NCBI RefSeq assembly: GCF_000485595.1
Contig: NW_014578339.1
Coordinates: 22,640 to 48,998 of the forward strand
DNA from: Priapulus caudatus
Lineage: Eukaryota; Priapulida; Priapulimorpha; Priapulimorphida; Priapulidae
Direction: 5' to 3'
DNA length: 26,359 nucleotides
How positions within the stretch are numbered: position 1 is the first letter of the stretch; each line of letters begins with the position of its first letter. The notes under the pieces were generated by a model, which did no database searches, had not been told where the DNA came from, and saw only the letters and a list, made by a program, of their open reading frames with translations. This document shows positions 18,473 to 26,359 of this stretch, piece after piece. Position numbers and translations under genes: made by a program.

Positions 18473-18555
18473 GTACTCACCGCTAGCGGGCGCCACCGTG
18501 CAGCTCCGGTCGACATAGGAGTTGAGTTGAAGCGATGTTGTTTAGTGGGTGGGTA

Positions 18556-18715
18556 GATGCACGTACGTGCGTGCGTGTCGTATATGCGTGTATGTGTGTG
18601 TGCGTGTACGTACGTGCGTGCGTGTCGTATATATATACGTGTGCGTGTGCGTGCATGCACGTACGTGCGTGCGTGTGTGTGCGCGTGTGTGCACGTACGC
18701 GTGTATTAGTGTACG
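18556..18715 (+). repeat. GTGC/GTGT minisatellite, copy 3 (truncated)
   Basis: Only the last few units are present. It directly follows GGTGGGTAG, which in copy 1 is followed by the CT tract. Copy 3 therefore starts here without exon C. Confidence 0.88.
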
Positions 18716-19165
18716 TTCGTTTATGTGCATATATGTGTGTGCATGTGCGTACATATCCATGTATTATATCATATATATATATATATATATATATGTGTAT
18801 GTATGTATACATATTTATGTACGTACGCATATACCACATATGCATATTGAACATGCCCACATATATGTAATTACATGTTGTATATGTACATCGATATTGT
18901 CTGTATTGTATTATCGTGGTATACATTGTATAATCATGTATAAAATATTGATATAATAGATATATCTATATTACGTGTAGATATATAGTAAAGAACAGGT
19001 ATCGATAATTAATAAGGGGTATGATAATAGGCAATTAAGAAGCAGGTAATAGGTATTAGATATTATAATATGTGAAATAGGTCATATGTATTATATGAGA
19101 TAAATAATTTAGATTTTATAAGTAAATAATTATTTTTAAAAAAACGTATTAATAATAACTGGTGA
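18716..19165. other. AT-rich intron segment, copy 3
   Basis: Counterpart of 3481-4015, with an uninterrupted TA run (about 18768-18794). No exon seen. Confidence 0.65.
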
Positions 19166-19206
19166 ATAAAACCATTGTTTGCTGCCGCTGCTGCGCGGTG
19201 GTGCGG

Positions 19207-19249
19207 TGACGTCACGGCACACTGACGTCACGTTGCGGCTGTGACGTCA
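19207..19249 (+). promoter_or_regulatory. three CRE palindromes before exon D, copy 3
   Basis: TGACGTCA starts at 19207, 19223 and 19242. All three are perfect and followed by CG. They lie just upstream of the CTG tract and exon D. Motif identity is certain; function is inferred. Confidence 0.75.
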
Positions 19250-19261
19250 CGTCGCCGCCTC

Positions 19262-19287
19262 CGCTGCTGCTACTGCTGCTACTGCTG

Positions 19288-19346
<59 letters not shown>

Positions 19347-19371
19347 ACTACTGCTGCTACTGCTGTTGCTG

Positions 19372-19448
<77 letters not shown>

Positions 19449-19457
19449 ACTACTACA
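19262..19457 (+). repeat. expanded CTG trinucleotide tract before exon D, copy 3
   Basis: About 195 bp of CTG with CTA interruptions. The longest pure run is 17 units (19294-19344), with another long run at about 19409-19449. It ends about 40 bp before the exon D acceptor. It is much longer than the counterparts in copies 1 and 2. Confidence 0.92.
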
Positions 19458-19499
19458 GTGTAACAGTATACATGTGTTATCGCGTGGTCGCTGCTGCAG

Positions 19500-20648
19500 C
19501 TGCTGGCATACCGGCGGGACTCCTACAACCGCAGCCTGCTGAGCCTCTCCAGCCCGCGCTACGGGACACAGTCACCGACCCCGGTCTCCGCCTCGCTGCG
19601 GGGGGGGCGCGGCGCCCTCACCTCGCACCTCTCGCTCGACCACGCCTACTTCCTCAGCGGTGGCCGTGATCGCGGGTGCGTGACCCCGCAGATTTCGCTC
19701 GACCCGGAGTACTTGACCCCGAGGTCGTCGCTGGACTCCGGGGTCACGCCGAGGTCGGTCGAGGTCGGAAAGCTGTCTCCGCGACTGTCGTCGCGCGCGT
19801 CGTTCGACAGCGCTAGACTGTCACCACAGGCTTCGATGGACAGCGCTAGACTGTCTCCGCAAGTGTCCCTCGAGAGCACGAGACTGTCGCCGCAAGTCTC
19901 TTTTGACGACAGTCGAATGTCACCGCAAGTCTCTTTTGACGACAGTAGCCAGTCGTGGCAAGTTTCTTTTGGCGACAGTAGTCTGCCGCCGCAAGTCTCT
20001 TTTGACGACAGTAGACTGCCGCCGCAAATCTCGATCGATAACTGTAGACTGCTGCCGCAAATCTCGATCGACCACAGTAGACTGCCACTGCAAGTTTCAT
20101 CCGACGACGGGCAGCAGGGGGCGCCGGAGGTCGGTGGTCGGCGCGTGGGGAGGTGGGGCGCCCGTCTATCTCATCAAGCAGCGTTCGACTCGGACAAACT
20201 CTCTCCTGGAACGTCGATCGATCCGCAGACCTCGTTCGATGCCAATAGACTGCCGACGCTGCCCTCTTTCGATGCGAAAAGACTGTCGCCGGGATCCTCT
20301 TTTGACGCGGGTAGACTGCCGACGCTGCCCTTTTTCGATGCGGAAAGACTGTCGCCGGGATCGTCGTTTGACGCAGCTAGACTGCCGACGCGACCATGGT
20401 TTGACGCGGGTAGACTGCCGCCGCCACCGTCGTTTGACGCGGGTAGACTGCCGACGCGACCATGGTTTGACGCGGGTAGACTGCCGCCGCCACCGTCGTT
20501 TGACGCGGGTAGACTGTCGTGCGCGAGTGAGCGTCGCAGAGCGTCGGCAGCGGCTTTGGGGCGGCGTGCGGCCTCACTACCGCGCGTCGCTGACGCGCGC
20601 TCTGCTCTCAGGCAGCGTGTCGAGTGCGACGTGTATGTGACGGAGTAG
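19500..20648 (+). CDS. Cav1: exon D: calcium channel C-terminal tail built of 11-residue repeats (copy 3, intact)
   Basis: An open frame of 382 codons plus TAG, from acceptor GCTGCTGCAG (ends 19499). Phase 0 matches the exit of exon C, giving SHR then LLAYRRDSYNRSLLSLSSPR. Residues 1-62 are Ser/Arg-rich. From about residue 63 to 342 the protein is a tandem array of a degenerate 11-residue unit, PQVSFDDSRLS: block 1 (about 109-201) has PQ[VI]S[FI]D units, and block 2 (about 226-342) alternates RLPTRPWFDAG and RLPPPPSFDAG. A spacer (GQQGAPEVGGRRVGRWG) divides them. The C-terminus is Arg/Ala-rich and ends VECDVYVTE. There is no membrane segment; it should be cytoplasmic. SP and SFD serines suggest phosphorylation. 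A distal Cav1 tail with such repeats is unfamiliar to me. Linkage to exons A-C is by phase, strand and order. Confidence 0.8.
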   Translation: MLAYRRDSYNRSLLSLSSPRYGTQSPTPVSASLRGGRGALTSHLSLDHAYFLSGGRDRGCVTPQISLDPEYLTPRSSLDSGVTPRSVEVGKLSPRLSSRASFDSARLSPQASMDSARLSPQVSLESTRLSPQVSFDDSRMSPQVSFDDSSQSWQVSFGDSSLPPQVSFDDSRLPPQISIDNCRLLPQISIDHSRLPLQVSSDDGQQGAPEVGGRRVGRWGARLSHQAAFDSDKLSPGTSIDPQTSFDANRLPTLPSFDAKRLSPGSSFDAGRLPTLPFFDAERLSPGSSFDAARLPTRPWFDAGRLPPPPSFDAGRLPTRPWFDAGRLPPPPSFDAGRLSCASERRRASAAALGRRAASLPRVADARSALRQRVECDVYVTE

Positions 20649-20925
20649 AGACCGGCGGACCGTCGTACAGGCGGCGTGCGTGTGCACCGCGCCGAGGACC
20701 GACAACGATGGTGGCGACAAGATGCCAAAGCCCGCCGCGCCCGACGGCCGCGGCGGCGACTTGCCAGATGGCCATGCACGAAGCGGGCGAAGGTCGGAGG
20801 TCAGCGTGCGATGCGCAGCTGACCGCCGGCCGAGCAGGTGGCCACCACAGGAGCAGCGTGTGTTCATGTTTGCGGAGTGTCGGCCAGTAGAGTGCGGCAC
20901 TGTGAATCTCGCACCGAGGCCGCGT
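20649..20925. other. GC-rich segment after exon D, copy 3
   Basis: Near-identical to 5408-5690 in its first 125 bases. Possible 3' UTR or intron. No poly-A signal is obvious close to the stop. Confidence 0.4.
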
Positions 20926-21475
20926 AGCACGTGTAAGATTGGTTGATTACACCGATTTGAACTTCTCCCACGCACAGCGTGCATGGTTACGCACATTTCA
21001 ACTTCGCCTTGGAGCCAACACCTGATTGGTTGACGCCACATTTATAACTTTCACTGGAACACAACGTGATTTGGTTAGTTGCACATTTGAACTTTGCTTA
21101 AGCGCAGCACGTGATTGGTTGACGCAACATTTTGACTGTTCCGCTTGCGAGCAACGTGTGATTTGGGACTCACATTTAACAGCTGCTAGAAGTCCGCCGT
21201 CATTGCGTTGATGCACAGCTTGAAACTTTCCTTGCAGCCACACGTAATCTAGTTGACGCGCACAATTTAGATTCTCCTGAAGCCACATGTGAGTGGCTTG
21301 GACGCACATTTAAATTCCCTTGAAGCACATGTGATTGGTGACGCCACATTTAAATTCCCTGAAGCACATGTGATGGTTGACGCACATTGTAAATTCTCCT
21401 AAGCCTTTGTCTGTCGGTTGTACGCAACGATTTAAATTCTGCCTTGAAGCACTGTTCATGCGCTTGACGCACATG
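20926..21475 (+). repeat. 41-bp minisatellite, copy 3
   Basis: About 13 units of the ATTGGTTGACGCACATTT array with many indels; counterpart of 5691-6215. Confidence 0.85.
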
Positions 21476-21537
21476 TGTAGTGCAGCGAGTCACGTCTTTC
21501 ACAGGCACACTAGATGATGAGAATTCCACGCACCTGA

Positions 21538-21856
21538 TTGGCTGTCGTATCCCGCAATCTCGTGCGGCCACAATCGTCATCCTCCCCTGCAATTAACTGC
21601 ATTTAAAGCTGCAATTAAATGCAACTGCTATTAACAGGCACACAACTATCGTTCATGTCCTGCTGCACTTTTTCACGAACAAAGCTTCTGTAGCCTCTAC
21701 TATGATTAACCTTAGCGCGTTGGCAGCAGCACGATTTATATTGACTAGTCTCTGCACAGTACGTAACTATGTATGCACAAGCGCGTTGGATGCATCGGGC
21801 GAGTTACGGGACGAGCGCTTCTCGCCTATAGCAAAGTGTGTATTCTGCAGATTGTC
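21538..21856. other. about 319-bp segment absent from copy 2 (copy 3 version)
   Basis: Counterpart of 6276-6592, between CACCTGA and AGACGCC. Contains GCGCGTTGG twice and no recognisable mobile-element ends. Confidence 0.6.
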
Positions 21857-21984
21857 AGACGCCATGATGCACACGCTTAATTCTTTCTCACGCAATCCTT
21901 GAATTTACTTTCTTCTTTAATTTCAAGTTGGTCAGGCCATCTCGCTTTTTAAAAAGCGTACGAAGTGGCCATATAGTGCTCACG

Positions 21985-22105
21985 GTCAGTGAGGTCCATC
22001 TTGTTTCTCAGGCAGTGTGTGGGGGTTGGCCGTCTTGTTTCTCACAGGTGTGGGTGGCCATCTTGTTTCTTACGTTCCGTGGCGGTGGCCATCTTTTTTC
22101 CCGAT
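21985..22105 (+). repeat. about 30-bp repeat with CCATCTTGTTTCT motifs, copy 3
   Basis: Three to four indel-rich units of CCATCTTGTTTCTCA plus GTGTGGGG; counterpart of 6725-6850. Confidence 0.6.
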
Positions 22106-22265
22106 ATGCATCCGGACTTACCGCCAGCACCGAGCACATCATCACCTATAGGTGGCGCCGGTGCTCGTGACCCTCAAACGCACGCTGCCACCCTAGCGCC
22201 CTCTTCGCGCGCACCGCGAGACGGTGGCCCACCTGACGTGCCCGTGTTCTGTTGTTTGTGCGCAG

Positions 22266-22361
22266 CCAGCAGCAGCAGCAAAGTACAGCCGCAGCGTGAG
22301 CGTCGAGTCACCTGGCACTCCCTTCACCTACCGCCCGCCGTCGGTCACCTCCTATCAACAG
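22266..22361 (+). CDS. exon E (copy 3, clean): unrecognised 32-codon exon
   Basis: A 96-nt phase-0 exon between acceptor TTGTTTGTGCGCAG and donor CAG|GTATCA. It reads PAAAAKYSRSVSVESPGTPF then TYRPPSVTSYQQ. The first codons derive from a CAG run and may be Gln in the true sequence, since copy 1 reads that way. The Ser/Thr/Pro-Tyr composition and the TP..YRP pattern loosely recall the TPPATPPYRDW-like stretch in vertebrate Cav1 distal tails, which is suggestive only. It joins exon F in phase 0. Confidence 0.6.
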
Positions 22362-22549
22362 GTATCAGCTGCATGCTGACGTCATATATTCGTGGAGCCT
22401 GGTTGTGTCATTCGAATGAACAACCCCCCCCCCCCTGATTGACAGAGACAAAGATATGATATAAAATAATATATATAAATATAAATCTCCTGATGTGATC
22501 GTTTTTGACGACAGACATACAGAACTAAAGTATACATCTGTTAACGCGC

Positions 22550-23278
22550 TACTCACACGCACTCTCACGAGCAACCGTGCACACGGCGCACACACACACT
22601 CACACGCACTCACACGCAACTCACACAGCACTCACACGCACATCACAGCAACCGCATCAGCTCACACGCAACTCACAGACTCAGCGACTCCACAACGCAC
22701 TCACCGCACTCACACGCACTCACACGCCCCACAAGCGACTACACCACACGACTCAACACGCACTCACACGCACTCCAAGCGCACGTCACAGCGCGCGCCA
22801 CTACGACCACACACTGCATCACGCGCGCACACCACACACACACCACCAAAACACACAGACTCAACACGCACTCACGCACGCACTCCACGGGAGCACTCGA
22901 CAGCACTCACGACGCACTCACACGCGCACAACACACTCACACGCCACTCACACGCAACTCAACTGCCGTCACTGCGCACGTCACACCACTCACACCACTC
23001 ACACGCACTCACACGCCACGTCACACGCATGCTACAGCGGAAACAACTGCACTCAACGCACCACACACGCCTGCCACTGACGCGCGCACACACACTCACA
23101 CGCATCTCACACGCACACACACACACAAACACACACACATAACAGCACAACACATGCACAAAACACACACACACCACAGCATACACAAGCACGCAACACG
23201 CAGCACACGTCACTTTTATCGCCCACCGAGTCCACGCACTCACAACGCAACTGCACACGCACTCAACGCGCACTCTCG

Positions 23279-23309
<31 letters not shown>

Positions 23310-24205
23310 AGCACATACACACGCGCACCCGTACACCACACCCACAACACACACATTACACACTCACACGCACTGCACACGCCAATCACGCAACTCACGC
23401 GCGCCACACACCACACACACACAGCCACACACACACACACACACCAGCGCGCATAACACACACTCACACACGCACTACACGACGCACTCACAGAGCGGCA
23501 CGACGAAAACACACCGCAGGTCCTCACTACCGCAGCTCACGCTGGCGCAAGCCACAACGACACACATCCAGGTCACACTGCGGCGCACACAACACACACT
23601 TACACACGCCAGTCACGGGATAGGGCACATGACGCACGTCCCACGCACTCACACGCACTCACACGGCACTCACACGGCACTCACGAACGCCACCCACACG
23701 CAGCACACACGTCGACACTCACACGCGCCGCACGACACACACTCAACACGACATCACACGCACAACACACACACAAACACACACACATACACACACACAC
23801 ACAAACACACACACACAGCACCCATACACAGCAGCACACGCACACACTCACACGCACACAACGCACCTCACACGCACTCACACGACACTCACGCGCCCAC
23901 TCTCGCGCGCACACACACACCACACACACCAGCACAGTCACACATACACACGCACAACCGGTTACACACACACGGAACACACACACACACACACACACCA
24001 CGGCACACACACATACACACCACTCACCGAACACGCACACGATACACACTCACACGCACGCACAGACGCAATCACGCACTCACCGGCGCGCGCACACACA
24101 AACACACCACAACACACACACACATCACTCGCGCCGCACACACACTACCACACGCACGCACATACACACACGCGCACACACACACACACACATCACACTT
24201 ATGTG
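22550..24205 (+). repeat. ACTCACACGC / AC-rich satellite, copy 3
   Basis: About 1.65 kb. It is largely colinear with 7288-9025, with many indels; shared landmarks include AGAGCGGCACGACGAAAA and the ACACACAAACACACACACAT run. Confidence 0.92.
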
Positions 24206-24446
24206 TCGACATGCTGTACATCGTAATAAATGTGCACACACATGGCGATAGGTGTAACACAATGGCATGACATTATACAATATATTACACACGTACATTG
24301 TATTACACATGATAATACGTCAATATAATGGAATGACGTCTGCTGAAGGCAGCGTAATGAATAATAATATTCATGATTGTAACATGTGTTCAACTGATAC
24401 ACACATACTTACATACATTAATTATAATACTAATCATGGGTTTTTT
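24206..24446. other. AT-rich intron flank, copy 3
   Basis: Counterpart of 9026-9278. No gene seen. Confidence 0.6.
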
Positions 24447-24961
24447 GCAATAATTATAGTCATGCACTTGCGCGGACAGTACAGCACATGTATGTGCGTG
24501 TAAGCACTGACATCTACTATATCTTTGAGTGTAACGTGCGAGTTGCCTCACTGCTGGAATATCTTTTAAAGTGATTACGTCACCGTAAATAGTTAAAAGT
24601 AAAGAAAATAATTTCGACTTTTTCACAAAATTGTTAAGCAAATTTGCTGTTACTTTTCGATGGCTTAAATTGCTGAATTATACTTCAATATTTACTATAT
24701 TGTTCGATGTAAACATACACTTCGTGAGCTCATAAGCATAGCCCATAGCAAGCCTGTCAAGCAAGCATAGCTAAGCCATGGTCAGGATCCATATTTCACA
24801 AATCGTCCACATCGCAAGCGCAGTCGTGAGCCGTCAGGTTTTGGCGTGGTTTTAACTAGTTGAGAAACAATCTTGTCGGGTAAGCATTTGACGGATAGCG
24901 TTTAGTCCCGTTTGTACTTACTTTTAATGTAAGAAAATGGCCAATTTTTTTTACAAATATA
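24447..24961. other. about 515-bp segment absent from copy 2 (copy 3 version)
   Basis: Counterpart of 9279-9781, bounded by TCATGGGTTTTTT and CACCAATG. Non-coding. Confidence 0.6.
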
Positions 24962-25073
24962 CACCAATGAAAATTCGTGACGTAGTCAATTAACGTCGTG
25001 CGTACGTTGCTTGCGTGCCTCTTCCAACCGCTGCCTGCTGCGCTTGCTGCTGCTCCGGCGACGTTCCTGCACA

Positions 25074-25172
25074 CGGATAGCGTAGAGTCTGACGGAAGGG
25101 CAGGCGTGCAAGGCAGGTGATCACGCTTCGATGCATGCCCGCGCCACACCTGTTCCAACGAGCAAGAACGAG
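25074..25172 (+). CDS. exon F (copy 3, altered acceptor and donor)
   Basis: Starts FLHTDSVESD like copy 2 and then shifts. The upstream bases read GGCGACG, without the AG of a splice acceptor, and the donor GT is replaced by GGCC. As in copy 1, this version would not splice or translate normally if the sequence is correct. Confidence 0.45.
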
Positions 25173-25324
25173 GGCCTGCGAGACGCGCACACCCCCCCCA
25201 AATACCACCCACTCCCCCTCCCTCCCCCCGGGGCGGTGGAAGGTGTGTGGTAGTAGCCGGAGGACTGGATGGACAAGCTCCGATCTCCCCGTGGGGGTCG
25301 GGGGCATAATAGCATGGCTTGAGA

Positions 25325-25520
25325 TGATGCAGATGATGATGCACATGATGCGTGATGGGTGATGATGATGATCGATGATCGGTGATGGTTGATGATGACG
25401 TAGCGAATGACGATGATGAGACGACGGATAATGATGCGCATGATGGTGATAGATTGATATGCATGATGATGATGATTGATGATGGTGATGACCGACGGCC
25501 ACGACCACGACGATATCGAT
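25325..25520 (+). repeat. GAT (ATG) trinucleotide repeat, copy 3
   Basis: Interrupted (GATGAT)n; counterpart of 10125-10315. Confidence 0.88.
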
Positions 25521-25666
25521 GACATGATACGCCGGTCAGTATCAACAACCACTGTGTCGCTATAGTAGAATCACGTGGTTCTACTAACCGCAGTTTGATC
25601 AAAACAACTGAGTCATCATCAGCATTAACTTCGTCAATCTAGAGCAAACATATAACATCAGCAAAG

Positions 25667-25768
25667 CAACAACAACAACAAAACATACAACAAAACAACA
25701 ACAAACAAACAACGACATCAACACAACAACAACAACAACAACAAACAACAACAACTAACAACAAGCAA
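25667..25768 (+). repeat. CAA trinucleotide repeat, copy 3
   Basis: Interrupted (CAA)n; counterpart of 10448-10552. Confidence 0.9.
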
Positions 25769-25860
25769 CGACGCGCAAAACATCGGTCGTCATTCGATGC
25801 TGAATGAGCTAGCCGTCTGCGATTCGCGCTGTGCCAGACGGATGTTTCTGCTGTTTCTAG

Positions 25861-25988
25861 TACTGCACGTGCGACACCAGTACACAATAACTAGTAAACG
25901 CAAGGGAGGCCCAAGATGGCCGCCGTGACAGCAGGGCGGGCCCCTGCGTGCGATAGAAACGACCACTTCATTACTTCTTTGCCATCAG
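25861..25988 (+). CDS. exon G (copy 3, frame broken by indels)
   Basis: Reads the same as 10645-10772, including all indels relative to the clean copy 2 exon. The frame stops early and the donor GT is missing. Confidence 0.5.
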
Positions 25989-26072
25989 TATCACCGATAG
26001 GCGAGCGCCACCGTGCAGCTCCGGTCGACATAGGAGTTGAGTTGAAGCGATGTTGTTAGTGGGTGGTAGGCT

Positions 26073-26359
26073 CTAGTTTCTATCTCCTCTCTCTCATCTC
26101 TCTCTCTCTCTCTCTCTCCTCGTCTCTTCTCTCGCCTCTCTCTCTCATCGCTCTCACTATCTCTCGCCTCCTCTGCTCAGTCTCTCTCTCTCGACTCTCT
26201 CCTCTCTCTCTCCTCCTATCTATCTCTCTCATCTCTGTCCTCTCTCTCTCTCATCTCTCCCTGCTCATCTTTCTCTCATCTCTCTCTCTCGTTCCTCTAA
26301 TTCTCTCTCTTCTCTCTCTCTTTCTCTCTATGCTATTCTGATCTCTCCCTCTCTCTCTC
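26073..26359 (+). repeat. CT-rich microsatellite at window end, copy 3
   Basis: Interrupted (CT)n that ends at the same base as the tract before the N gap in copy 1. Confidence 0.92.

Noticed and set aside
19903-20640. Second plus-strand frame over exon D (Cys/Arg-rich, 245 codons)
   Set aside because: A +1-type shadow of the same repeat. It has no upstream open frame to the acceptor and does not match the phase leaving exon C.
20174-20779. Minus-strand 201-codon frame opposite exon D, also at 5242-5796 and 14184-15101
   Set aside because: Antisense shadow of the 33-bp coding repeat; the plus strand has the splice site, phase match and clean frame.

Overview
The window is eukaryotic nuclear DNA from an animal. 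The clearest gene evidence is a run of spliced exons encoding the cytoplasmic C-terminal tail (pre-IQ and IQ region) of an L-type (Cav1-class) voltage-gated calcium channel alpha-1 subunit, all on the plus strand. Exon borders fall where Cav1 genes normally have them, and codon phases join exactly. The very high load of micro- and minisatellites in the introns suggests an invertebrate, but I cannot name a taxon. Indels are so frequent that this looks like weakly polished long-read sequence.

Layout: the window holds about three copies of one locus. Copy 1 (1-11143) has exons A (249-356), B (1366-1505), C (2564-2668), a long tail exon D (about 4226-5407), then smaller downstream exons E (7008-7104), F (about 9886-9995) and G (about 10645-10772), ending in a CT-rich tract. 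A 25-base N gap follows (11144-11168). Copy 2 (11169 to about 18555) repeats everything from the intron before exon C to exon G. Copy 3 (about 18556-26359) starts inside the GTGC minisatellite, repeats D to G, and stops at the same CT-tract base at which copy 1 stops. The last roughly 545 bases of copies 1 and 3 appear identical, including exon-breaking indels. The simplest reading is an unresolved assembly overlap plus unmerged haplotypes, although a real tandem duplication cannot be excluded from sequence alone.

No copy is intact throughout, so reading frames must be taken from the best copy of each exon: A and B from copy 1 (the only copy), C from copy 1, D and E from copy 3, F and G from copy 2. 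In these, C enters D in phase 0 and E, F and G are all phase 0.

Most striking feature: exon D. After about 62 ordinary residues, nearly all of its 382 codons are a degenerate tandem array of an 11-residue unit (consensus close to PQVSFDDSRLS), encoded by a 33-bp minisatellite whose unit number differs between copies. Introns carry 19-bp arrays of CRE palindromes (TGACGTCA) before exons C and D, a 41-bp array with E-box and inverted CCAAT motifs after D, a 52-bp array with TCAAGGTCA sites, two inverted-repeat elements, and long CTG, AC, GTGC, GAT, CAA and CT tracts. I found no tRNA, rRNA, CRISPR array, bacterial-type operon or transposase gene.
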